A stretch of 64,000 nucleotides of DNA, taken from contig DATKRS010000004.1 in NCBI GenBank assembly GCA_035532035.1, positions 124,001 to 188,000 of the forward strand, in the 5' to 3' direction. The notes under the pieces were generated by a model, which was not told the origin of the DNA, did no database searches, and saw only the letters and a program-made list of their open reading frames with translations. The position numbers and the translations under genes were made by a program. Origin of the DNA: Candidatus Dormiibacterota bacterium (GTDB lineage: Bacteria; Vulcanimicrobiota; Vulcanimicrobiia; Vulcanimicrobiales; Vulcanimicrobiaceae). Positions 33,863 through 41,983 of the stretch are shown here, piece by piece. Positions within the stretch are counted from its first letter, which is position 1. Each line of letters opens with the position of its first letter.

Positions 33863-34882
33863 GTGAGCGACGCATACGCCCGCTCGGGCGTGGACATCGG
33901 CGCCGGGAACGAAGCCGTCGCGCGGTACAAGGCGCTGCTCCAGCAATGGCGACATCCGTCGCAGGTGGATGCCGTCGGCGGATTCGGAGGACTCTTTCGT
34001 CTCCCCGGCGACGAGCGCCGCGCGCTCGTCGCCTCGACCGACGGCGTCGGAACGAAGCTCTTGATCGCGGCGGCGATGCACCGGTACGACGACGTTGGAG
34101 CCGACCTCGTGAACCACTGCGTCAACGACATTCTCGTCTCCAACGCAACACCGCTGTTCTTCCTCGACTACCTCGCTGTGGGTCGGCTCGATCCCGAGGT
34201 CGCAGCACGCATCGTTGGCGGCTGCGCGCGCGCGTGCCGCGAGCACGGATGCGCGCTGCTGGGCGGCGAGACGGCCGAGATGCCTGGCGTCTACGCGCCC
34301 GAACACTTCGACTTGGCGGGGACGATCGTCGGGATCGTCGCGCTCGACGATCTTCCAAATAGCGCGAGCATCGAGCCGGGTGACGCCGTCGTCGGGTTGC
34401 CCGCGGTCGGGTTGCACACAAACGGATACTCGCTCGCTCGCGCGCTCATTCCGTCGAATGAGTGGACGCAGGCATTTGGGCTCGGCGGTACGTACGCCGA
34501 CGCGCTGCTCGCGGAGCATCCGTCGTACTTCGCGGCCGTGCAGGCCGTTCGGGCCGTTGCGAACGTGAAGGCGATGGCGCACATCACTGGCGGCGGGCTG
34601 CTCGAGAACGTCCCACGCACGCTGCCGCCGGGAGTCAGCGCCATCTTCGAACAGGCGCGTTGGGAGGTTCCCGCGATTCAACGCGAGTTGATACGGCGCG
34701 CCGGCCTCTCGCACGACGAACGCTATCGGACGCTCAACATGGGGATCGGGTACACGCTCGTCGTTCCGCTCAACGACGCCTTACGTGCCGTTGCAGCGGT
34801 GCCTCGCGCAAAGATCGTCGGTTGGATCGAAGCGCGCGCAAGCGACGAACCTGCTGTCGTGGTTCACCCGGCGCGAGACTGA
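33863..34882 (+). CDS. purM: AIR synthetase
   Basis: Phosphoribosylformylglycinamidine cyclo-ligase, 339 residues. Blocks: YARSGVDIGAGNEAV at the start, ALVASTDGVGTKLLIA, VNHCVNDILVSNATPLFFLDY, CALLGGETAEMPGVY, GLHTNGYSLAR and AHITGGGLLENVPR. GTG start at 33863; promoter not obvious. Followed after 2 nt by the GNAT-purN gene, so the two form a small operon ending at the hairpin at 36017. Confidence 0.96.
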   Translation: MSDAYARSGVDIGAGNEAVARYKALLQQWRHPSQVDAVGGFGGLFRLPGDERRALVASTDGVGTKLLIAAAMHRYDDVGADLVNHCVNDILVSNATPLFFLDYLAVGRLDPEVAARIVGGCARACREHGCALLGGETAEMPGVYAPEHFDLAGTIVGIVALDDLPNSASIEPGDAVVGLPAVGLHTNGYSLARALIPSNEWTQAFGLGGTYADALLAEHPSYFAAVQAVRAVANVKAMAHITGGGLLENVPRTLPPGVSAIFEQARWEVPAIQRELIRRAGLSHDERYRTLNMGIGYTLVVPLNDALRAVAAVPRAKIVGWIEARASDEPAVVVHPARD

Positions 34883-34884
34883 GC

Positions 34885-36015
34885 GTGACCGAGCTCGTCA
34901 ACCTCGCCGTCGCACTCGACGAGCGGTACGACGAACGCGCCCGCGCGCAAGCGATCGCACGAGTCGAAGCGGCGGGCTGTGCGGTCAACGAATGCGACGG
35001 TGCAGAGGATCGCGTGCTCTCCTGGATCGATCTCGTCTTCGGAGGAGCGTGGAGCGGCGAGGCTTTTGTCGGAACGAACGTGGTTGCGACGCGCGGCGGG
35101 GCGCCGGTGGCGTTTGCGACGTTTGCGCCGCGCACGCTACGCTATCGGTGGCTGCGCGCGATGGCCGTGCGCCCCGGGGTCGGCGTGTTCGGGCCGTTCG
35201 GCGTCGCGCCGGAAGAACGCGGGAGCGTCCTCGGGCCTTCGGTGCTCACGCTCGCGTTGTGCGGATTGCGCAGGCATGGGTACGCGACCGCGCTGATCGG
35301 CGGCGTCGGCGACGAGAGGCTGATCGCGTACTACGCGCGTCACAGCGGCGCGCGCGTGGTAGAACGCTACGACCGTCTGCGCTGGTCCGCGCACCGGTAT
35401 CGCACGGTCGTCATGGCAACGGGAGAGGGCTCGACCTTCCAGTCCCTCGCAGCTGCGGCCGCGAACGGGACGATTCCCTTGCACGTCGCTGCGGTCGTGT
35501 GCAACGTCGCCGGGGCCGGCGTGCTCGAGCGAGCGCGAGCGAGCAACGTGCCGTCTGTCGCACTTCCGTGGGAGCGCGGACGGGAATCGCGCGCCTCGTA
35601 TGACGCGCGGTTGTGTGATGCCGTTGCCGAGCTCGAACCGGATCTCGTGCTGCTCCTGGGGTGGATGCATCTGCTCGACACGCGTTTCATCCGCACGTTC
35701 CGCGAGCTGCTAAATCTGCATCCGGCATTCTTGCCGCTCGACCCGGAACGCGACGACGTCGGCATGCCCGATGGAAGCACGATCCCTGCGTTTCGCGGCC
35801 CGCGTGCGGTCACGGACGCGTTTCGGGCGAAGAGCGCGTGGATCGGTTCCACGGTGCATCGCGTGAGCGCGAGCGCCGACCGCGGCCCCGTCGTGATTCG
35901 CGTTCCGCTCAAGGTGTCGCCGAACGAAGACGAAGCGGGCGCCTACGGGCGCTTGCGGCCGATCGAACGCGCGATGGTGCCGCGTGCCGTCATGCTCTGG
36001 GTGTACGAGCGATGA
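34885..36015 (+). CDS. purN: GNAT acetyltransferase-like domain fused to GAR formyltransferase
   Basis: A 376-residue fusion. Residues about 170-376 are PurN: GEGSTFQSLAAA, catalytic Asn277 and His279 in NLHPAFLP, and Asp332 in the ADRGPVV block, so the formyltransferase looks active (GAR to FGAR with formyl-tetrahydrofolate). Residues about 1-165 have a GNAT fold pattern: PVAFATFAPR, then VFGPFGVAPEERGSVLGPSV (acetyl-CoA loop) and LIAYYARHSGARVVERYD. GTG 34885 begins right after purM and produces both domains in one frame. A GNAT partner for PurN is not a standard arrangement. Confidence 0.87.
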   Translation: MTELVNLAVALDERYDERARAQAIARVEAAGCAVNECDGAEDRVLSWIDLVFGGAWSGEAFVGTNVVATRGGAPVAFATFAPRTLRYRWLRAMAVRPGVGVFGPFGVAPEERGSVLGPSVLTLALCGLRRHGYATALIGGVGDERLIAYYARHSGARVVERYDRLRWSAHRYRTVVMATGEGSTFQSLAAAAANGTIPLHVAAVVCNVAGAGVLERARASNVPSVALPWERGRESRASYDARLCDAVAELEPDLVLLLGWMHLLDTRFIRTFRELLNLHPAFLPLDPERDDVGMPDGSTIPAFRGPRAVTDAFRAKSAWIGSTVHRVSASADRGPVVIRVPLKVSPNEDEAGAYGRLRPIERAMVPRAVMLWVYER

Positions 36016-36016
36016 G

Positions 36017-36043
36017 CTCGCAGAGCCGATCCGGCTCTGCGAG
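36017..36043 (+). terminator. Strong hairpin after purN
   Basis: CTCGCAGAGCCG, loop ATC, CGGCTCTGCGAG: a perfect 12-bp GC-rich stem beginning 2 nt after the purN stop. No T-run follows, so it is either a non-canonical intrinsic terminator or a stabilising 3' end. The end of the purMN unit is the natural reading. Confidence 0.6.
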
Positions 36044-36129
36044 GAAGGCATCGATCGCTGGAGAGGAAGCCTTGCGCCGCGCTCGATCGCAACCGCAGCT
36101 TCGTGGTCCTGGAGAACGCGCCGCCATAG

Positions 36130-36924
36130 TCAGGCAATCGTCGTAGCATCGCCGGCGAGGGCTCTTGCGACGGCATCTGGTTTGGCAGAGCAGACGTACG
36201 CTGCAGCGGCTCCGCCGCGCACGGCGATTGCGGCGGCGAGACTCTTCGGCTTCATGCTGTCGCGGCAGGCCTCGCTCTTCGCGAAGGCGAGCGCTTCATC
36301 GGCCGTCATGCGATCGATTCCCGATTGTGGATCGTCGGGGTCGCGCAGCACACGAGGCACGTTCGTGATCAGCACGAACGAAGACGCCGTCAGCCTCGCG
36401 GCAATTGCTGCAGCTGCAAGGTCCGCGTTCACGTTGTAGGCGTGCGAGCCGTCGCGCGCGACGGCGAGCGGCGCGATCACGGGTAGCATGTGGGCGTTCA
36501 AAAGGGCGTGCACGAGCGCCACGTTGCAGTCGGCGATCTCGCCGACAAAGCCCAGGTCCTCGCCATGCTGCCCGAGCATTTTTTCGGCAACGAGCGTACG
36601 CGCGTCTTCACCGCTGACGCCGACCGCGGGCACGCCCAGCGTCGAGAGGGCCCGAACGAGGCGCTTGTTGATCGTACCGCAGAGCACCGCTTCGACGGTT
36701 TCGAGCACGGCGGCATCGGTAACGCGGTGGCCGCCGATGCGCTCGGTTGCAATGCTGCGCTCCGCCAGGGCGCGGTCGATCTCTGGGCCGCCGCCGTGGA
36801 CGAGGACGATCGCGTGGCCGGCGAGGTGGAGGGCGGCGATTTCGGCGATGACGGGATCGGGCTCTGAGGCCAACGCGGAGCCGCCGTACTTGACGACCAG
36901 CGGCCTTGCATGATTATTCCTCAC
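36130..36924 (-). CDS. argB: Acetylglutamate kinase
   Basis: Second step of arginine synthesis, phosphorylating N-acetylglutamate. Amino-acid kinase fold: LVVKYGGSAL, VLVHGGGPEID, YNVNADLAAAAIAARL, LITNVPRVL and SMKPKSLAAA near the end. 264 residues. GTG start at 36924, read back through the ARG-box-like sites that separate it from argF. No ribosome site is clear. Confidence 0.92.
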   Translation of the reverse strand: MRNNHARPLVVKYGGSALASEPDPVIAEIAALHLAGHAIVLVHGGGPEIDRALAERSIATERIGGHRVTDAAVLETVEAVLCGTINKRLVRALSTLGVPAVGVSGEDARTLVAEKMLGQHGEDLGFVGEIADCNVALVHALLNAHMLPVIAPLAVARDGSHAYNVNADLAAAAIAARLTASSFVLITNVPRVLRDPDDPQSGIDRMTADEALAFAKSEACRDSMKPKSLAAAIAVRGGAAAAYVCSAKPDAVARALAGDATTIA

Positions 36925-36934
36925 AGTGTATAAA
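36906..36934 (+). promoter_or_regulatory. Promoter of the argF-argD operon
   Basis: TTGCAT (36906-36911), 17-nt spacer, TATAAA (36929-36934). The predicted start is about 36941, giving a leader of only about 4 nt before ATG 36945 and no ribosome site. Both ARG-box-like sequences cover it, so ArgR binding would block RNA polymerase. Confidence 0.6.
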
Positions 36935-36940
36935 TATGCA
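36907..36940. promoter_or_regulatory. Tandem ArgR operator (two ARG-box-like sites)
   Basis: TGCATGATTATTCC (36907-36920; its complement GGAATAATCATGCA is close to the ARG-box core TGAATAWWWATTCA) and TGTATAAATATGCA (36927-36940). Their centres are 20 bp apart, two helix turns, as in known paired ARG boxes. They lie between divergent argB and argF, over the argF -35 and -10 and the start of argB, and argR is the second gene of the operon. Similarity to the consensus is seen; ArgR binding is inferred. Confidence 0.6.
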
Positions 36941-36944
36941 GAAG

Positions 36945-37937
36945 ATGGCGATTTCCCTCGTTCCCCCTGGTGTCACCCCGGGCGCTTCCACGCTGCGAGG
37001 ACGGAACTTCCTCGAGGTGACCGACTTCACGGCCGGCGAGCTGGAGCGCATCTTGCAGCTCTCCCAGTATCTCAAGGTCCAGGGTCGGGGCGAGCAGCGG
37101 ACGCTCCTACGCGATCGGACCCTGGCGATGCTCTTCGAAAAACCGTCGTTGCGCACGCGCGTTTCGTTCGAGGTCGCGATGACGCACCTGGGTGGCGAAG
37201 TGCTCTTCGCGCAGGGCGCAGAGTTCATGGTCGGAACGCGTGAGACGCCCGAGGATGCGGCGCGAGTGCTTTCGCGCTACGTCGACGCCATCGTCATTCG
37301 CACCCACGAGCACGAGCCGCTACAGCGCTTCGCCCAAGCAGCGACGGTGCCCGTGGTAAACGCGCTCTCGGCGCGCGCACATCCGTGCCAGGCACTGAGT
37401 GACATGCTCACGCTGCGCGAACGGTTCGGGACGATTGCGGGATTGCGCGTCGCCTACGTCGGCGACGCGCGCAACAACGTCGCGACGTCGTTTGCCGAAG
37501 CCGCGGTTCTCTTGGGCGCCACGGTGCAGTTCGGTTGTCCGCCGACCCATCGGCCGTCGGAATCGTATCTCGCGAAACTCGACGGCTTGGGCTCGCGCAG
37601 CGGCGGCTCCGCACGCGCGTTCAGTAACGCCGTACGCGCGGTGCGCGGCGTCGACGTCGTCTATACCGACGTGTGGACCTCGATGGGGGAAGAGCGCTAC
37701 CGCGAACGCAACGACGCCATGCTGCGTCCGTACGCCGTAACCGAGGAGTTGTTCGGATACGCGCAGGAATCGGCGGTTTTCATGCACTGCCTGCCGGCGC
37801 ATCGCGGTGAAGAGACCGTCGCGGGCGTGATCGACGGCCCGCGTAGCATCGTCTTCGATCAAGCCGAGAACCGGATGCACGCGCAAAAGGCCTTGCTCGT
37901 GGCTTTGCTTACCGAACTGAAAGGACTACCGGTATGA
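36945..37937 (+). CDS. argF: Ornithine carbamoyltransferase
   Basis: Makes citrulline from ornithine and carbamoyl phosphate. Seen: EKPSLRTRVSFEVA (carbamoyl phosphate loop), HPCQALSDMLT, TDVWTSMGEE (ornithine side) and MHCLPAHRGEE. ATG 36945 gives 330 residues and fits the promoter; in-frame starts at 36936 or 36906 would put the operator inside the coding region. First gene of an eight-step operon; its stop overlaps argR (ATGA). Confidence 0.94.
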   Translation: MAISLVPPGVTPGASTLRGRNFLEVTDFTAGELERILQLSQYLKVQGRGEQRTLLRDRTLAMLFEKPSLRTRVSFEVAMTHLGGEVLFAQGAEFMVGTRETPEDAARVLSRYVDAIVIRTHEHEPLQRFAQAATVPVVNALSARAHPCQALSDMLTLRERFGTIAGLRVAYVGDARNNVATSFAEAAVLLGATVQFGCPPTHRPSESYLAKLDGLGSRSGGSARAFSNAVRAVRGVDVVYTDVWTSMGEERYRERNDAMLRPYAVTEELFGYAQESAVFMHCLPAHRGEETVAGVIDGPRSIVFDQAENRMHAQKALLVALLTELKGLPV

Positions 37938-38395
37938 AGGAGAATCGGCAGCGCGCGATTTTGACGCTCGTCGCCACGAGGCCCGTGCACTCGCAGGACG
38001 AGCTCGTCTCGCTGCTCGAGCGGCAAGGCTTCGAGGTGACGCAGGCGACGGTGTCGCGGGATATCAAGGAGCTCGGCCTTGCGAAGGTGCCGCTGCGCGA
38101 GAACGGCAGCGAGATCTTCAAGTACGTCGTACCGGCCGCAGCAGCGAACTACGTAAGCCGCCTGCATCGCGCGGTTGCTGAGCTGGTGACCGATATCGCG
38201 GGCAGCCTGAATCTCATCGTGCTGCGGACGCCTCCAGGCAGCGCGATGCTCGTTGCGTCGGCGATCGACGAAGCCGGATGGCCCGAGGTGCTCGGAACCG
38301 TCGGAGGCGACGACACCGTGCTCGCGATCGTGCGGTCGGCGGAAGAGATGCCCGTCGTCAAGCAACGTTTCATGGATTTGAGGAGCGCAGCATGA
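37934..38395 (+). CDS. argR: Arginine repressor
   Basis: Hexameric arginine-sensing transcription factor, 153 residues. N-terminal winged HTH: SQDELVSLLERQGFEVTQAT followed by VSRDIKELGL. C-terminal arginine-binding and oligomer domain with VLRTPPGSAMLVASAID and GTVGGDDTVLAIV. It lies within the operon it should regulate and is the likely ligand of the two ARG-box-like sites. Overlaps argF and argG by 4 nt each. Confidence 0.95.
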   Translation: MKENRQRAILTLVATRPVHSQDELVSLLERQGFEVTQATVSRDIKELGLAKVPLRENGSEIFKYVVPAAAANYVSRLHRAVAELVTDIAGSLNLIVLRTPPGSAMLVASAIDEAGWPEVLGTVGGDDTVLAIVRSAEEMPVVKQRFMDLRSAA

Positions 38396-39633
38396 ATCGC
38401 ATCGTTCTTGCGTATTCGGGAGGGCTCGACACCTCCGTTCTGCTCAAGAAGCTCGTCCTCGAGGGAAACGACGTCGTCGCGATGACGGCCGATCTCGGCG
38501 AGAGCGACGCGTCCACCGCGCTCTCGACGGATGCGTCGAGCGGCGACCCGGCTGCGGAGCTCGAACACGTACGTGCCAAAGCCATCGCGCTCGGGGCTGC
38601 GGAGGCGGTCGTCGTGGACGCACGCGGACGCTTCGTCGAGGACTACGTCTACCGCGCGCTTCGCGCGAACGCGAGGTACCAAGGCGTCTATCCGCTGTCG
38701 GCGGCGCTCTCCCGGCCGCTGATCGGGGCGCTCCTGGTGGAAACGGCCCACGCGACGGGCGCGAGCGTCGTGGCCCACGGCTGCACCGGCAAAGGAAACG
38801 ATCAAGTACGCATCGAGCTTGCCGTTCGGGCGCTCGATTCGCGCATCGCCGCGCGCGCGCCCCTGCGCGAGCATCCGCTTTCGCGCCCCGACGCGATCGC
38901 ATTTGCGCGCGAGCACGGCATTGCCGTAAAGCACACGGCGGAGAGACCGTATTCGATCGACGCGAACCTGTGGGGGCGCTCGATCGAGGCCGGGATCCTC
39001 GAGAACCCATGGAACGCGCCGCCTGAAGACGCCTACGCGTGGACCGCATCACCCGGCACGCGTCCGGGGAAGCCGGACGAGATCGTCGTGCATTTCGACG
39101 ACGGCGTGCCGTCGCTCGACGGCGACGGCGGCCCCGCGATGATCGCGCGTTTGAACGTGCTCGCCGGCAAGCACGGGATAGGCCGAATCGACATGATCGA
39201 AGATCGCGTCATCGGCATGAAATCGCGGGAAGTGTACGAGGCGCCGGCAGCCGTGACGTTGATCCTCGCGCATCAGGCTTTGGAACGCTTGGTGCTAACC
39301 CGAGACGAGCTGCGTTTCAAGGCGTCGTGCGATCAAAAATATGCGGAGCTGACGTACGATGGGCTTTGGATGTCGCCGTTGCGCGCCGCGCTCGATGCGT
39401 TCAACGCAACGAGTGCGTTCCGCGTCACGGGAGACGTTCGCGTACGCCTGCACCAGGGAAACGCAATCGTCGTCGGTGCGAGGGCTCCGCTCGCGCTCTA
39501 TGAAGAATCGCTCGCCACGTACGGCCAAGGCGATGCGTTCGATCACCGCGCTGCCGACGGTTTCATCCGTCTGCACGGTCTGCCGCTCGACCTCGTAGCC
39601 CGCGTTCGAGAGCGCCCGGTGGAGGCTCGGTGA
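38392..39633 (+). CDS. argG: Argininosuccinate synthase
   Basis: Joins citrulline and aspartate using ATP. N-terminal PP-loop VLAYSGGLDTSVLLKKL, then YQGVYPLSAALSRPLIGALL, AHGCTGKGNDQVRIEL and the nucleotide region around SIDANLWGRSIEAG. 413 residues. A short insertion (ESDASTALSTDASSGD) follows the first strand compared with the usual DLGQ-type sequence. AGGAG ribosome site, ATGA overlap with argR. Confidence 0.94.
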   Translation: MNRIVLAYSGGLDTSVLLKKLVLEGNDVVAMTADLGESDASTALSTDASSGDPAAELEHVRAKAIALGAAEAVVVDARGRFVEDYVYRALRANARYQGVYPLSAALSRPLIGALLVETAHATGASVVAHGCTGKGNDQVRIELAVRALDSRIAARAPLREHPLSRPDAIAFAREHGIAVKHTAERPYSIDANLWGRSIEAGILENPWNAPPEDAYAWTASPGTRPGKPDEIVVHFDDGVPSLDGDGGPAMIARLNVLAGKHGIGRIDMIEDRVIGMKSREVYEAPAAVTLILAHQALERLVLTRDELRFKASCDQKYAELTYDGLWMSPLRAALDAFNATSAFRVTGDVRVRLHQGNAIVVGARAPLALYEESLATYGQGDAFDHRAADGFIRLHGLPLDLVARVRERPVEAR

Positions 39634-41021
39634 GACCCCCAGAGCTGCAGTGGGGGGGGCGTTTCGCGCACCACCCGGATGCGTCGCTTCTCGCCTTCGG
39701 TTCCTCGCTCGAGGACGATCTCGTTCTCGCGCCGTTCGACGTCGCGTGCTCGCGCGCGCACGTGGCGGCGCTCGAGGGCGGGAAGATCGTCGATGAACGC
39801 GTGGCGTCCGCATTGCGTGAGACGCTCCAGCGCGTCGGCGATGAGATCGAGCGTGGTGCGTTCGACGAGATCGCGCGGGCAACGGGCGCGGAAGACGTCC
39901 ACGGTGCGATCGACGCACGCGTACGCGAGTTGTGCGCCGACGGAGAATCGCTTCACGCGGGTCGCAGCCGCAACGATCAGGTTGCAACGACGCTGCTGCT
40001 CTATGCCCGCGAGCGCGCCGAAGAGGGCGAAGCCGTCTCGCGCACGATCGTGCGCGAGTTGTTGGCACGCGCAAAGGACGAGCTCGCGGCGCAGACGCTG
40101 CTTGGTGCGATGACGCACTGGCAGCCGGCGCAGCCGGTGCTGCTCTCCTTTTGGCTCGTTGCCGCCGCCGAGCCGTTCGTGCGGGCGATGCGGCGCTTCG
40201 CGGATGCACGGGCGGAGTGCGCGCGCTCGTGTCCGCTCGGATCGGGTGCGGTCGCCGGATCGACGCTGCCGCTCGACCGCGAGGCGGCGGCGCGCGTGCT
40301 GGGATTTTCTGCGCCGTCGCGCAACGCCATGGACGCGGTAGGAACTCGTGACGGCGCGCTCGACGTCGCGCATGCATTCGTCCGCGCCGTGACCGACGCG
40401 TCGCGCGTCGCAAGCGAGCTCGTGATCTGGTGCACGCCGGCGTTCGGATACGCGCGTTTGGGAGATGCGTCGTCGACCGGATCGAGCCTGATGCCGCAGA
40501 AGCGCAACCCCGATCCCTTTGAGCTCGTGCGCGGGAGTGCCGCCGAGCTCGCAGGCGCGTACGCCGGCGCTCTTGCGTCGCTCGGTGGGCTCGCGCTCTC
40601 ATATCACCGCGATCTGCAGCAGACGAAGCGTCTGGCCATGTCGGCGATCGAGCGCGGATTGGCGGCGCTCCACGCGTTCTCGCGCGCGCTCGCCGACGTA
40701 CAGCTCGCGCGGGGGCCGATGAACGCCCACGCCGCGGACGGATATGCCGTCGCTACGGACGTTGCTGACGCGCTGATTTTGCGTGGCCTCTCGGCGCGGC
40801 GCGCGCACGCGCTCGTGGGCGCGGCCGTCGCGCATGCCGAACGGGAGGGCCGCGATCTCGCCGCGTCGGATCTGGTTCTCGCCGCTCGGGAGAGCGGCCT
40901 GGAGGCGTTGGAGGCGCCGCTCGACGCAGGGAGCTCGGTTCGGGCAAAACGCACGAGCGGTTCCACGAATCCCAGCGAAGTGGCACGTACGATCGCGGAC
41001 CTGGAAGCGGAGCTCGCGTGA
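39630..41021 (+). CDS. argH: Argininosuccinate lyase
   Basis: Releases arginine and fumarate. Fumarase-superfamily signature GSSLMPQKRNPDPFELVRG, with LHAGRSRNDQVATTLL and MTHWQPAQPV blocks earlier. 463 residues; the N-terminus LQWGGRFAHHPDASLLAF is typical. GTG start in a 4-nt overlap with argG; stop overlaps argC. Confidence 0.95.
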   Translation: MRPPELQWGGRFAHHPDASLLAFGSSLEDDLVLAPFDVACSRAHVAALEGGKIVDERVASALRETLQRVGDEIERGAFDEIARATGAEDVHGAIDARVRELCADGESLHAGRSRNDQVATTLLLYARERAEEGEAVSRTIVRELLARAKDELAAQTLLGAMTHWQPAQPVLLSFWLVAAAEPFVRAMRRFADARAECARSCPLGSGAVAGSTLPLDREAAARVLGFSAPSRNAMDAVGTRDGALDVAHAFVRAVTDASRVASELVIWCTPAFGYARLGDASSTGSSLMPQKRNPDPFELVRGSAAELAGAYAGALASLGGLALSYHRDLQQTKRLAMSAIERGLAALHAFSRALADVQLARGPMNAHAADGYAVATDVADALILRGLSARRAHALVGAAVAHAEREGRDLAASDLVLAARESGLEALEAPLDAGSSVRAKRTSGSTNPSEVARTIADLEAELA

Positions 41022-41983
41022 CGCACGTTCACGTGTGGGGCGCGAGCGGCTACGCCGCCGCCGAGGCGATTCGGTTGCTCGAGCACCATCCGTCCGTCGA
41101 GCTGGGCGCACTCGAGAGCCGCAGTCACGGCGGCGATCTCCTGGCGGATCACTTCCCGTTGTTGCGAAGGTCGACGAGGCGCTTCGACCCGGAAGGAAGC
41201 GTCGTCGCGCGCCTGCGCAGCGGCGACGTCGTTTTCGCCGCCGGCGCGCACGGCGAAGCGCTCGCGCTCGTTCCGGCGCTGATCGAGGCCGGCGCACGGA
41301 TCGTCGATCTCTCGGCGGACTACCGGCTGGACGAAGACGCCGCGTACGGCTTGACGGAATGGAATCGCGCGACGATCGCTGCGGCAAGCGTCGTGGCGAA
41401 TCCGGGCTGCTATCCCACTGCGGCGCTGCTCGCGCTCCTGCCGCTCGCCGCGCTGGGCACTGCGCAGCACATCGTCGTCGACGCGAAGAGCGGCATCAGC
41501 GGAGCCGGCAGAACGCCGAACGTCGGCTCGCTCTTTGTCGAGATCGCGGGCGATATTCGCGCGTACGGCCTCGACGGCCACCGCCACCAGCCCGAGATGG
41601 AACGTGCGTTGCGCGCCCACGGAGTCTCGGCGCCCTTGCTCTTTACGCCCCACGTCGTGCCGCTCTCGCGCGGCATGCTCTCCGACGCGTACGTCGCGTT
41701 CGCGCAAGCACCGCCGGAGCGAGAGATCCGATCTGCGTTCGCGGCCGTCTATGGCGGATCGCCGTTCGTTCGTCTGCTCGACGCGGGGCGGGCCCCGAGC
41801 GTTCGAGCGGTGGTGGGCACGAACGACGTCGAGCTGCGCGTCGACGTTCGCGGGAGCGTCGTGCGGGTGCTCTGCGCGCTCGACAACTTGGGTAAAGGCG
41901 CGGCGGGCCAAGCGGTGCAAAATCTCAACGTCATGCTCGGCCTGCCGGAAGAGACGGGGCTTCAGGAGCGCGCGGTCGTTTGA
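41018..41983 (+). CDS. argC: N-acetyl-gamma-glutamyl-phosphate reductase
   Basis: NADPH-dependent reductase, third step. Rossmann start VHVWGASGYAAAEAIRLL, catalytic Cys in VANPGCYPTAALL, DAKSGISGAGRTP, and HRHQPEM. 321 residues, somewhat shorter than usual but with all blocks present. GTG start overlaps argH; the end overlaps argJ by one base. Confidence 0.95.
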   Translation: MTHVHVWGASGYAAAEAIRLLEHHPSVELGALESRSHGGDLLADHFPLLRRSTRRFDPEGSVVARLRSGDVVFAAGAHGEALALVPALIEAGARIVDLSADYRLDEDAAYGLTEWNRATIAAASVVANPGCYPTAALLALLPLAALGTAQHIVVDAKSGISGAGRTPNVGSLFVEIAGDIRAYGLDGHRHQPEMERALRAHGVSAPLLFTPHVVPLSRGMLSDAYVAFAQAPPEREIRSAFAAVYGGSPFVRLLDAGRAPSVRAVVGTNDVELRVDVRGSVVRVLCALDNLGKGAAGQAVQNLNVMLGLPEETGLQERAVV

